Assembly (NCBI GenBank): GCA_019749835.1
Contig: JAIEPJ010000036.1
Coordinates: forward strand, 27,923 to 91,922
DNA: 64,000 bases
From: Phreatobacter sp.
Lineage (GTDB): Bacteria > Pseudomonadota > Alphaproteobacteria > Rhizobiales > Phreatobacteraceae
Reading direction: 5' to 3'
Part shown: piece by piece, positions 42,094 through 51,122 of the stretch
How the letters are laid out: the number at the start of each line of letters is the position of its first letter
How positions within the stretch are numbered: the stretch's first letter is position 1
Made by a program: the position numbers and the translations under genes
Notes under the pieces: generated by a model
Seen by the model: the letters and a program-made list of their open reading frames with translations, nothing else
Databases searched by the model: none
Told to the model about the DNA's origin: nothing

Positions 42094-43284
42094 TCAGACC
42101 GGAGGCGCGAGGCGCAGGAGGGCGCCCTCGCGGGCATCGGTCAGCATCCAGAGCGCCCCGTCGGGGCCCTGCTGCACGTCGCGGAAGCGGTGACCGAGAT
42201 CGGTCAGCAGCCGCTCCTGCCGCACCACGGTCTCGCCGTCGAGGATGAGCCGCACCAGCATGCGGCCGGCGAGGGCGCCGGAAAAGGCGCTGCCCTTCCA
42301 GCCCGGCATCAGGTCCGCGGTGTAGAAGGTCAGGCCCGCCGGCGCGATCGATGGCGTCCAGTGGACGAGCGGCTGCACCAGCCCGGCGCGCTCGCGCAGG
42401 CCGCCATTGACCGGGCGGCCGTCGTAATGGGTGCCCCAGGAGATCAGCGGCCAGCCGTAATTTTCGCCGGGCCTCACGGCATAGAGGCCATCGCCGCCGC
42501 GCGGACCATGGTTGCTGACCCAGAGCAGGCCCGTCTGCGGGTGCAGGGCGGCGCCCTGCACATTGCGCAGGCCGATGGCCCAGACGGCCGGGTCCCAGCC
42601 CGCCTTGCCGACCATCGCCCGGTTGTCCGGCGCGGCCTCCCCGTCTGTCGTGATGCGGATGATCTTGGCGATCGTGTTGGACGGGTTCTGGCTCAGGTCC
42701 ATCTGGCCGAACCGGTCACCCGTCGTGACGAAAAGATGCCCGGACCGGTCGATGACGATCCGCGAGCCGAAATGGTGGCGGCTGGCGAAGGCGGGCTGCT
42801 GGCGCCAGATGACCCGCCCGGCGTCGAGGCCGTCGGCGGCGGCGTTGAGCACGCCCCGGAACACGGCGGTCGCATTGGTCTCGCCGCCGCGCGGCTCGGC
42901 GAAGCTCAGATAGACGCGGCGGTTGCGGGCAAAGTCAGCATCGATGGCGATGCCGAGCAGCCCGCCCTGGCCGACGGCATGGACCTCTGGCAGGCCGGAG
43001 AGCGGCTGCGAGAGCGTTCCGTCCGGCGTCACGCGCCTGAGGCGCCCGGGCCGTTCCGTCACCAGCATCGACCCGTCCGGCAGGAAGGCGATGCCCCAGG
43101 GATGTTCGAGGCCGGTGGCGACGGTCGTGACCGCGAGCACCTGACCGGGGGCATCGGCACGGACGGACCGGGCCGTCGCCGGCCGCGTCTTGAAAGCCCC
43201 CGTAGCGATGGCGGCGGCCGCGAGGCCGCGGGCCAGGATGGCGCGGCGATGAAGGCGATCGGTCGGCATCGTTCTCCCGCTCAT
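42094..43284 (-). CDS. PQQ-dependent sugar dehydrogenase
   Basis: GLEHPWGIAFLPDGSMLVTERPGRLRRV, GYGWPLISWGTHYDG-like motif (ENYGWPLISWGTHYDGRPV); Tat-type signal. Confidence 0.9.
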   Translation of the reverse strand: MSGRTMPTDRLHRRAILARGLAAAAIATGAFKTRPATARSVRADAPGQVLAVTTVATGLEHPWGIAFLPDGSMLVTERPGRLRRVTPDGTLSQPLSGLPEVHAVGQGGLLGIAIDADFARNRRVYLSFAEPRGGETNATAVFRGVLNAAADGLDAGRVIWRQQPAFASRHHFGSRIVIDRSGHLFVTTGDRFGQMDLSQNPSNTIAKIIRITTDGEAAPDNRAMVGKAGWDPAVWAIGLRNVQGAALHPQTGLLWVSNHGPRGGDGLYAVRPGENYGWPLISWGTHYDGRPVNGGLRERAGLVQPLVHWTPSIAPAGLTFYTADLMPGWKGSAFSGALAGRMLVRLILDGETVVRQERLLTDLGHRFRDVQQGPDGALWMLTDAREGALLRLAPPV

Positions 43285-43595
43285 GCGGCGAAGGGCGGAT
43301 CCTTGCGGTCCTGGCTCACGGAGACATAGCGGCGCAGGATGGCGACCAGCAACCCGACCAGGCCAAGGGTCAGGAGCGCGACAGTGCCGGACAGGACCAG
43401 GACCTCGGCATCCGTACCGTCCTCGATCCCCGCGGGGCCGATGAACTCGGTGGTCAGCGAAATCCCTGCGACGACGAGCGCCAGGATCAGCGCAGCGACG
43501 ATGCCGGCCGACACGATGGTCGGAACGCGGGGATAACCGCGCCCGAAACCCGCTCGGGGAGCACCGATGCGGAAGGATTGAGGTGAATGAAGCAT
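43281..43595 (-). CDS. Small two-TM membrane protein, unknown function
   Basis: Two hydrophobic segments; ATGA overlap with PQQ dehydrogenase gene. Confidence 0.5.
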   Translation of the reverse strand: MLHSPQSFRIGAPRAGFGRGYPRVPTIVSAGIVAALILALVVAGISLTTEFIGPAGIEDGTDAEVLVLSGTVALLTLGLVGLLVAILRRYVSVSQDRKDPPFAA

Positions 43596-43859
43596 TCAGC
43601 AACTCCGTCCCGATTTATCGACATCAACTCTGGGGTGGCGCGGGAATCAGTGACGATCCCACAGCCTCATGACCGGATCAGATTGATTGCAACCATGGTA
43701 GCAACGCGACGGTTCCGGGCGAAAATGCGGCAGCGCCTCACTGTTGTGTGATGGAATCGCCAAGAGACGGCCCCTAAAGGCGACAAATGCTTGAAACCCA
43801 ACCTTAACCACGCTTGTGCGACAAAACGTCGTCACGCGTTGTTGGGTTCCGAGGTTGCC

Positions 43860-44024
43860 ATGTCCCGCTGGGTTCTGTTCGCCGTGGCTGCCGCCTCGGT
43901 CGTCCTTGCGCAGTTCATCGATCGCGGTTCCAAGGACCTCGCGGAGGGCATGCAGACCGCCCGCATGCAGCAGGCTGACGATGACATCCGGACCGGAACG
44001 GTCCGCCGTCCGCCGCAGCGCTAA
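43860..44024 (+). CDS. Small protein with N-terminal hydrophobic segment
   Basis: MSRWVLFAVAAASVVLAQFIDRGSKDLAEGMQTARMQQADDD. Confidence 0.4.
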   Translation: MSRWVLFAVAAASVVLAQFIDRGSKDLAEGMQTARMQQADDDIRTGTVRRPPQR

Positions 44025-44186
44025 GTTTTGTCACGCCGACGCTGCAGCGCGAGACGGGTCCCTTGCATGTGACGTCGCGCGGGTGGACCATGTTCCCACG
44101 CGAGGTCCACCAACAAGATCCTCCGTTTGGCCTGTCACTTCCGGGTCGACCTTCTCGCCCGGGCCCCGACACGAGGGGTTGCAGAC

Positions 44187-46232
44187 ATGGGCGATCAAGC
44201 CGGCAGAAGACAGTCGGGTCCCCGGTGCATTGCGCTGGTGGGCCCGTTCCAGAGCGGCAAGACCACCTTGCTGGAGGCGGTGCTGGAGCGCACGGGTGCC
44301 ATCGCGCGGATGGGATCCACCGAGAATGGCACCACGGTCTCGGATTCCAGCGCGGAATCCCGCCAGTTCAAGATGAGTGTCGAGGCTGGGTTCGCCACGA
44401 CCACCTTCATGGGGGACGACTACACCTTCGTCGATTGTCCCGGATCCGTCGATTTTCTCCACGAGATGCGGGCGGTCTGTCCGGCCGTCGACGCCGCCAT
44501 CGTCGTCTGCGAGGCGGACGAGAAGAAGGTGCCGGCCCTCGGGCTGATCCTGCGCGAACTCGAAGAGCGTGGCATTCCCCGCATTCTTTTCATCAACAAG
44601 ATCGACAAGGCCAGCCGCCGTCTGCGCGAGACGCTTGAACTGCTGCGGCCCGCCTCGCGGGTTCCGCTGCTCTTGCGCCAGATCCCGATCTGGTCGAACG
44701 GCATCGTCTCAGGCTTCGTCGACCTCGCCCTCGAGCGGGCGTTCGTCTACCGCGAGCACGCGGCGTCCCAGGTCATCCCGTTGCACGGGGCTGACCTCGA
44801 GAGGGAGAAGGAAGCCCGCTTCACCATGCTCGAGACGCTGGCCGACCATGACGACGCCTTGATGGAAACGCTCCTGTCGGACCTCGAGCCGCCGCGGGAC
44901 CGCATCTTCGACGATCTGGGCCGGGAACTCGCCGCCGGTCTCATCGTCCCGGTGCTGTTCGGGTCGGCGCTCCAGACCCACGGCGTGCTGCGTCTTCTCA
45001 AGTCGCTCCGCCACGACGTCCCGCCGGTCGCGGCCGCGGCTGCGCGCCTCGGCCTGCCCCCGGGCGAGACGATGGCACAGGTGATGAAGACCATCCATAC
45101 CGCCCATGGCGGCAAGATCTCGGTTGCCCGCGTGCTCTCCGGAACCCTTTCGGAAGGCGCCGTGCTGACCGGGATCGCCGGAACGCCGGAGCGGACGTCC
45201 GGCCTGTTTCGCCTCTTTGGCCCTGGCGTCGAGAAGCGCCGCGAGGCGCAGGCTGGTGAGACCGTGGCACTCGGCAAGCTCGACCATGTCGCGACCGGCG
45301 AGACGATCACAGCGGGTCGCGCGCCGCCGGTGCCGCTGGCGACGATCGCGTCGCCGCAGCCGGTTCTGTCCATCGCCCTGTCGGCGCATGACCGCAAGGA
45401 CGATGTCCGCCTCGGTCTCGCCCTGGGCAAGATCTGCGACGAGGACCCCTCGCTCACCGTCAGTCATGGAGGAGACGCCGGCGATATCGTTCTGGCGGGG
45501 CAGGGGGAGATGCAACTGCGCGTTGCCGTTGCCAAGCTGGCGAACCGCCATGGCGTGCGCGTCGACCAGGCGCGCCCGGCGATCGGCTATCGCGAGACGA
45601 TCAAGAAGGCCGTCGCGGGGGTGCGCGGCCGCCACCGCAAGCAGTCCGGCGGCCACGGCCAGTTCGGCGATGTCGTCATCGCGGTGAAGCCCCTTCCGCG
45701 CGGCGCCGGTTTCCTGTTCGACGAGACGATCGCCGGCGGCGTGGTGCCGCGACACTATGTGCCGGCCGTACGGGACGGCGTGGCCGAAGGCCTGCGCAAG
45801 GGGCCGCTCGGCTTCCCGGTCGTCGACATTGCGGTGACCCTGACCGACGGCAGCTATCATACCGTCGACAGTTCCGACATGGCGTTCCAGCAGGCGGGAC
45901 GGATCGCCATCCACGAGGCGCTCGGAGCCTGCCAACCGGTGCTGCTGGAGCCGATCCATCGGGTCGCGGTGGCGGTGCCTTCGGAGGCCACGGCGCGGAT
46001 CAACGCCATCGTTTCGGCCCGGCGCGGCCAGATCCTCGGCTTCGACAGCCGCGAACATTGGCCGGGATGGGACGTGGTCTCCGTCCTGCTGCCGGAGGCC
46101 GAGATCGGTGACCTGATCATCGATATCCGCTCGGCCACTGCGGGAGTCGGCTCGTTCACCGCAACTTTCGATCACCTTGCGGAACTGACCGGGCGTGAGG
46201 CGGAGCGGGTCGTTCAGAGCCGGGCCGCCTGA
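44187..46232 (+). CDS. Elongation factor G-like GTPase (divergent)
   Basis: GPFQSGKTTLLE, DCPGSVDF, NKID; EF-G domain IV (SGGHGQFGDVVIAVKPL, DGSYHTVDSSDMAFQQAGRIAIHEA) and domain V. Confidence 0.9.
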   Translation: MGDQAGRRQSGPRCIALVGPFQSGKTTLLEAVLERTGAIARMGSTENGTTVSDSSAESRQFKMSVEAGFATTTFMGDDYTFVDCPGSVDFLHEMRAVCPAVDAAIVVCEADEKKVPALGLILRELEERGIPRILFINKIDKASRRLRETLELLRPASRVPLLLRQIPIWSNGIVSGFVDLALERAFVYREHAASQVIPLHGADLEREKEARFTMLETLADHDDALMETLLSDLEPPRDRIFDDLGRELAAGLIVPVLFGSALQTHGVLRLLKSLRHDVPPVAAAAARLGLPPGETMAQVMKTIHTAHGGKISVARVLSGTLSEGAVLTGIAGTPERTSGLFRLFGPGVEKRREAQAGETVALGKLDHVATGETITAGRAPPVPLATIASPQPVLSIALSAHDRKDDVRLGLALGKICDEDPSLTVSHGGDAGDIVLAGQGEMQLRVAVAKLANRHGVRVDQARPAIGYRETIKKAVAGVRGRHRKQSGGHGQFGDVVIAVKPLPRGAGFLFDETIAGGVVPRHYVPAVRDGVAEGLRKGPLGFPVVDIAVTLTDGSYHTVDSSDMAFQQAGRIAIHEALGACQPVLLEPIHRVAVAVPSEATARINAIVSARRGQILGFDSREHWPGWDVVSVLLPEAEIGDLIIDIRSATAGVGSFTATFDHLAELTGREAERVVQSRAA

Positions 46233-46253
46233 GCGCCTTTCGACCCGTCGCGC

Positions 46254-46288
46254 GAAAAAAAAGCCGGGCTCCAGGAGCCCGGCCTTAT
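46254..46288 (+). terminator. Hairpin downstream of EF-G-like gene
   Basis: AAAAAAAA GCCGGGCTC cag GAGCCCGGC cttat. Confidence 0.65.
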
Positions 46289-46794
46289 GAGTTTCGGCTT
46301 CCGATGACGAACACCTGGAAGCCGCCTTCCAGAGGGGAACGCCGACAGCGACGCGAAGGTCACAGGGAGGAAGTGACCCCAAAAATGCTATCGACCACAC
46401 GAAGATGGCGTGTTCGTGTGCAGCGCACAACCGGAATGGGTGCATGGCTGGATTTCACGTGCCGCACGCCTCGGCATCATGCCCGCAATTTGAGCAAAAT
46501 CCGCATTGGCCGATTCCCGAGCGGGCATTGCAAACGGTGGAGGACCGGCCGCCGATCGCCCTTCCGTGTGGATAAGGACGCCGCCCCGATTGCGGCGAGA
46601 TGACGAATCCAAGATCGCTTGTCGGGTCAGTAGGCAGCGCCGCCATCCTGCGTTAGGGTCTGGGTCAGAGATCGATTCGAACAGTCGAATCAAAAGCTTG
46701 CAGGTGGCTGTCGCAGCCGGTTGCCAGTTGGTCTCAGGTCCAGTTGTGTCCCGTCGCGTCTGTCCGACAACCGAGCGAACCGCACGGGGGCGGA

Positions 46795-47298
46795 ATGTCC
46801 TTGACCGATATCGAAAGTACCGACCGCCAGGTCAATCCCGTCGATCTGGTGGAGAATCTGGCCTCCCTGAACGAATGGTCCTTCGACCGTTCGGGGGATG
46901 ACGAGATCACGCTGTCCGTCACCGGCCGCTGGTCCGACTATCACGCCTCTTTCACCTGGATGGACGATATCGAGTCGCTCCATTTGGCCTGCGCCTTCGA
47001 TCTCAAGGTTCCCGACCGGCGCAGGGCCGAGGTCAAGGAACTCGTCCAGCTCATCAACGAGCAGCTCTGGCTCGGTCACTTCGATCTCTGGCCACAGGAG
47101 GGGGTGGTCATGTTCCGCCATGCCTTGCTTCTGGCCGGTGGCGCCGAGGCCTCTGGCCGGCAATGCGAGGCGCAGCTCGACGCGGCCATGGAGGCCTGCG
47201 ATCGCTATTATCAGGCGTTCCAGTTTGTCGTCTGGGCGGGAAAGTCGGCGCGCGAAGCCATGGACTCCGCCCTGTTCGAGACGGCCGGCGAGGCGTGA
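46795..47298 (+). CDS. YbjN domain-containing protein
   Basis: LNEWSFDRSGDDEITLSVTGRWSDYHASFTWMDDIESLHLACAFDLKVP. Confidence 0.88.
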   Translation: MSLTDIESTDRQVNPVDLVENLASLNEWSFDRSGDDEITLSVTGRWSDYHASFTWMDDIESLHLACAFDLKVPDRRRAEVKELVQLINEQLWLGHFDLWPQEGVVMFRHALLLAGGAEASGRQCEAQLDAAMEACDRYYQAFQFVVWAGKSAREAMDSALFETAGEA

Positions 47299-47350
47299 CA
47301 GCCGGCGCCCGGACGGCTATCGGTTGGCTCTGTCGAGCCCCGAGGATGCC

Positions 47351-48193
47351 ATGACCGACACCACAGCCTCCCGTTCCCTTGCCGGATTCACCGGCCATGT
47401 CGTGCTCGTCGGCGCCGGCCAGATGGGCGGCGCGCTTCTGCGCGGCTGGCTCGACAACGGGCTGCCGCCGGCCCGCATCACCGTGATCGATCCGCGCCCG
47501 CCCGCCAATGTCCAGGCGATCATCGATGGCAGCGGCATCGCCCTCGATCCCATCGAGCCCTCCATTGCCGACGTGCTGATCCTGGCCGTCAAGCCGCAGA
47601 TCGCCGACGAGGTCATGCCGCTGGTCCGCCACGTCGTCGGCCCGCGGACGGTGGTCGTGTCGGTCATGGCCGGCAAGACCATCGCCCGGCTCGAACAGGT
47701 CTTCGGCGCCGGCACGGCCGTCGTCCGCACCATTCCCAACACGCCGGCAGCGGTGGGCCGCGGGATCACCGGAGCCGCCGCCAACGATCAGGTCACCACC
47801 GCTCAGCGCGCCGCGGTCGAGACGCTTCTGGCCGCCGTCGGCCGGGTCGAATGGCTGATGCTTGAGGACTGGATCGATATCGTCACCGCCGTATCCGGGT
47901 CGGGACCGGCCTATGTCTTCCTTCTCGCCGAGACCTTGGCCCGGGCCGGTGCCGCCGCGGGCCTGCCGGCCGAACTCGCCGCGCGTCTCGCGCGTGCCAC
48001 CGTGGAGGGCGCCGGCGAGCTGATGTTCCGGTCGCCCGACATCGAGCCGGCGACCCTTCGCCAGAACGTCACCTCGCCGAATGGTACGACCCATGCGGCG
48101 CTGCAGGTGCTCATGGGCGCGAAGGGCATCGATGCCGCCTTCGTCGAGGCCATCGCGGCTGCGACCAAACGCTCGCGGGAACTGGCGGGCTGA
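47351..48193 (+). CDS. proC: Pyrroline-5-carboxylate reductase
   Basis: LVGAGQMGGALLRGWLDNG, AVVRTIPNTPAAVGRGITG, VTAVSGSGPAYVFLLAE. Confidence 0.95.
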   Translation: MTDTTASRSLAGFTGHVVLVGAGQMGGALLRGWLDNGLPPARITVIDPRPPANVQAIIDGSGIALDPIEPSIADVLILAVKPQIADEVMPLVRHVVGPRTVVVSVMAGKTIARLEQVFGAGTAVVRTIPNTPAAVGRGITGAAANDQVTTAQRAAVETLLAAVGRVEWLMLEDWIDIVTAVSGSGPAYVFLLAETLARAGAAAGLPAELAARLARATVEGAGELMFRSPDIEPATLRQNVTSPNGTTHAALQVLMGAKGIDAAFVEAIAAATKRSRELAG

Positions 48194-48243
48194 CGCCGGC
48201 GACCTATCTGTATCCCCATGCACTCTTTGCGAGGGAGACGGCG

Positions 48244-48990
48244 ATGACCGAGACGACCGGGACCGCAGCCAGGACAGACCGCCACGGCGCCATCGTCGCC
48301 GCATTCTTGGGCCTTCTGGCGGAACGTGATTTCGATGCCGTGACCCTGGCTGACATCGCCGACCGTTCGGGATTGTCGCTTGGCGACATCCGCGCTGCCT
48401 TCGATTCGCGCTTCGCCATCGTTGAGGCCTTCGTCGCCGGCATCGACAAGGCGGTGCTCGACGGGATCGACGCCGATCTCGCCGACCAGGATACCAAGGA
48501 GCGGCTGTTCGACGTGCTGATGCGCCGGCTCGATCTCCTGACCCCCCACAAGGCGGCGATCCGCAACCTGTCACGGGCCGCCATGCGCGATCCGGCGCTG
48601 GCGCTCGCCCTCAACGGCGTGGCCCGGCGCTCGCAGCGCTGGATGCTGGCGGCCGCCGGCGTCGAGGTGCCGGGAGCCGGCGGCATGATCCGCGCCCAGG
48701 GCCTGGCCATCGCCTTCGCCAAGGTGGTGCGGACCTGGCTCGACGATGAGGATCCCGCGCTCGCCCGCACGATGCGGGTCATGGACGAGGAACTGGTCAA
48801 GGCGGGCCGGGCGGCGAAGACGCTGAAATCCGTCGAGCAACTGACCGCGCCTCTCAAGTCGCTCCTCTGCGCACCGCTGTCCTGGCGCCGCCGCTCGTCG
48901 TCCTGGGGCGGATCGACACAAGAGCGGGACGGGTCGGAGCGCGGCTGGCGCGGCGACGATTTCCGCGATCCGAAAGTGACACCGGTCTGA
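48244..48990 (+). CDS. TetR/AcrR-family transcriptional regulator
   Basis: FDAVTLADIADRSGLSLGDIRAAFDSRFAIVEAFVAGID; Ser/Arg-rich C-terminal tail. Confidence 0.8.
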   Translation: MTETTGTAARTDRHGAIVAAFLGLLAERDFDAVTLADIADRSGLSLGDIRAAFDSRFAIVEAFVAGIDKAVLDGIDADLADQDTKERLFDVLMRRLDLLTPHKAAIRNLSRAAMRDPALALALNGVARRSQRWMLAAAGVEVPGAGGMIRAQGLAIAFAKVVRTWLDDEDPALARTMRVMDEELVKAGRAAKTLKSVEQLTAPLKSLLCAPLSWRRRSSSWGGSTQERDGSERGWRGDDFRDPKVTPV

Positions 48991-49022
48991 CAACGGCTTG
49001 ACGTTCCGCCGGGATCGGCGAG

Positions 49023-49050
49023 AAAGGCCGGGTCCATCCCGGCCTTTTTT
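49023..49050 (+). terminator. Strong intrinsic terminator between tetR-like gene and csaA
   Basis: AAAGGCCGGG tccat CCCGGCCTTTTTT. Confidence 0.85.
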
Positions 49051-49064
49051 GTCGCGAGAACCCC

Positions 49065-49421
49065 ATGTCGCCGATCCAGCCCAGCCCGCCCATCGGTTTC
49101 GACGATTTCATGAAGGTCGACATCCGGGTCGGCGAGATCGTCGCGGCGGAACCCTTTCCCGAGGCACGCAAGCCGGCCATCAAGCTGGTGATCGATTTCG
49201 GCGAGGAGATCGGCCGCAAGAAATCCTCCGCCCAGATCACGCGGCACTATCAGCCCGAGGCCCTGATCGGTCGCCAGGTGCTGGCGGTGGTGAATTTCCC
49301 GCCGCGGCAGATCGGCAAATTCATGTCGGAGGTGCTGACCCTCGGCGTGCCGGATGCTGACGGCGAGGTGGTGCTGATCGGGCCGGGCCATGCCGTGCCG
49401 CGCGGCGGCCGGTTGTTCTGA
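49065..49421 (+). CDS. csaA: tRNA-binding domain protein CsaA
   Basis: GFDDFMKVDIRVGEIVAAEPFPEARKPAIKLVIDFGEEIGRKKSSAQITRHYQPEALIGRQVLAVVNFPPRQI. Confidence 0.93.
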   Translation: MSPIQPSPPIGFDDFMKVDIRVGEIVAAEPFPEARKPAIKLVIDFGEEIGRKKSSAQITRHYQPEALIGRQVLAVVNFPPRQIGKFMSEVLTLGVPDADGEVVLIGPGHAVPRGGRLF

Positions 49422-49436
49422 AGCCCGAAAAGCCAA

Positions 49437-49459
49437 ATGGCCGGGACGAGCCCGGCCAT
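49437..49459. terminator. Hairpin between convergent csaA and ilvE
   Basis: ATGGCCGGG acgag CCCGGCCAT. Confidence 0.55.
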
Positions 49460-49485
49460 TCCATGCTGTTCCGAAGAGGTGTTGC

Positions 49486-50373
49486 TCAGGCCGCCGCGGC
49501 CTTCGGCGTCACCTCGACCGTGTAGTCGTCCATGATTGTCTTGGACATGTTGCCCGGCGTGTAGCGGTAGGGTCCGATCTCGGAGACCGGCGTGACTTCC
49601 GCCGCCGTGCCGGTGATGAAGCACTCGTTGAAGCTGGACAACTCCTCCGGCATGATCCGGCGCTCGATCACCTCGAAGCCGCGCTTGCGGCACAGGTCGA
49701 TGACCGTGCGCCGCGTGATGCCGTCGAGGAAGCAGTCGGCGATCGGCGTGTGCACCTGGCCGTCCTTGATGAAGAAGACGTTGGCGCCGGTGCATTCGGC
49801 GACGCGACCCTGCCAGTCGAACATCAGGGCGTCGGCATAGCCCTTCTTCTCGGCCCGATGCTTGGAGATGGTGCAGATCATGTAGAGCCCGGCCGCCTTG
49901 GAGGTCGACGGCGCCGTCGCCGGATCGGGCCGGCGGTAATCGGCGATGTCGAGGCGGATGCCCTTCATCTTGGTCGCCGGGTCGAAATAGCTCGGCCATT
50001 CCCAGGTGGCGATGGCCAGGTGGATCGTGTTGTGCTGGGCTGACACGCCCATCATCTCCGAGCCGCGCCAGGCGACGGGGCGCACATAGGCATCGGTCTG
50101 GCCGTTGGCCTTCAGGGTCGCCATCTTGGCAGCGTCGATCTCGGCGACCGAGAAGGGGATCTCGAAGTCGAGGAGTTCGGCGGACTTGCGCAGCCGGGCC
50201 GAGTGCTCGGTGCACTTGTAGATCGCCCCGCCATAGGCCCTCTCGCCCTCGAAGACGGCCGAGGCATAGTGCAGGCCGTGGGTCAGCACATGGACCTGCG
50301 CGTCGCGCCAGGGGACGAGCTTGCCGTCCATCCAGATAAATCCATCGCGGTCGTGGAACGGGACCAGAGACAT
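49486..50373 (-). CDS. ilvE: Branched-chain amino acid aminotransferase
   Basis: FIWMDGKLVPWRDAQVHVLTHGLHYASAVFEGERAYGG; ECTGANVFFIKDG. Confidence 0.94.
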   Translation of the reverse strand: MSLVPFHDRDGFIWMDGKLVPWRDAQVHVLTHGLHYASAVFEGERAYGGAIYKCTEHSARLRKSAELLDFEIPFSVAEIDAAKMATLKANGQTDAYVRPVAWRGSEMMGVSAQHNTIHLAIATWEWPSYFDPATKMKGIRLDIADYRRPDPATAPSTSKAAGLYMICTISKHRAEKKGYADALMFDWQGRVAECTGANVFFIKDGQVHTPIADCFLDGITRRTVIDLCRKRGFEVIERRIMPEELSSFNECFITGTAAEVTPVSEIGPYRYTPGNMSKTIMDDYTVEVTPKAAAA

Positions 50374-50554
50374 GTCTTCCTCCTGTACTCTCCGGGCTTC
50401 GCGGGCGTCCATATCGCGTTTTGCGAACTGGGCCGGGTCCGGCTAACCTTGTCATCGGAGACGCGGCGCTGAGCGACGATTCCCGACGGGGTGAGCAGCC
50501 TTTGGGTACGATCGTTTCGTGAATGCGGGCAGATGAGTAACAATCGGCATCGAA

Positions 50555-50575
50555 TATGTCAACATGGCTGACATA
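50555..50575. promoter_or_regulatory. Perfect inverted repeat overlapping petP-like start codon (putative MarR operator)
   Basis: TATGTCA acATGgc TGACATA. Confidence 0.6.
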
Positions 50576-51118
50576 AATGTCTCACCGGCCCAGCGCCGGC
50601 CCCTTTCCGGCACCGCGGTGACGGGAGCCGAACCGGCAGGTCGCGAACCCGCCTATGAGCTCATCGAGCTGATGTTCTTCGCCTATCGCGACTTCGTCGG
50701 CGATCCCGACCACGTGCTGGAGCGCTACCAGTTCGGCCGGGCCCATCACCGCGTGCTCCATTTCGTCTTCCGTCATCCCGAGATCCGGGTCGCCGATCTG
50801 CTCGACATCCTCAAGATCACCAAGCAGAGCCTGGCGCGGGTCCTGAAGGAACTGATCGATCAGGGCTTCATTCTCCAGAAGGAAGGGCAGGTCGACCGCC
50901 GCCAGCGTCTCCTGGCCGTGACCGACAAGGGCAAGGCGCTCGCCCTCGAACTGGCCAAGCTGCAGACCGAACGATTCGCCCGCGCCATCGCCCAGTCCGG
51001 CACGACGCGCGACCAGGCGGTGCGGTTCCTTTATGCGATGATCGATCCGGAGCGGCGCGAGGATGTGACGCGGATGATCACCCAGGCCGATCGCGCCCTG
51101 CGCGGCAAGGAGCGCTGA
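50564..51118 (+). CDS. petP: MarR-family regulator (PetP-like)
   Basis: HHRVLHFVFRHPEIRVADLLDILKITKQSLARVLKELIDQGFILQKEGQVDRRQRLLAVTDKG; adjacent OmpR-type regulator. Confidence 0.8.
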   Translation: MADINVSPAQRRPLSGTAVTGAEPAGREPAYELIELMFFAYRDFVGDPDHVLERYQFGRAHHRVLHFVFRHPEIRVADLLDILKITKQSLARVLKELIDQGFILQKEGQVDRRQRLLAVTDKGKALALELAKLQTERFARAIAQSGTTRDQAVRFLYAMIDPERREDVTRMITQADRALRGKER

Positions 51119-51122
51119 CGCC

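Noticed and set aside
44709-46445. 578-aa minus-strand ORF opposite the EF-G-like gene
   Set aside because: Antisense artefact; His/Arg/Asp-rich composition typical of shadow frames
49250-50455. 401-aa minus-strand ORF overlapping csaA and ilvE
   Set aside because: Out-of-frame overlap with ilvE; no domain and covers intergenic hairpin
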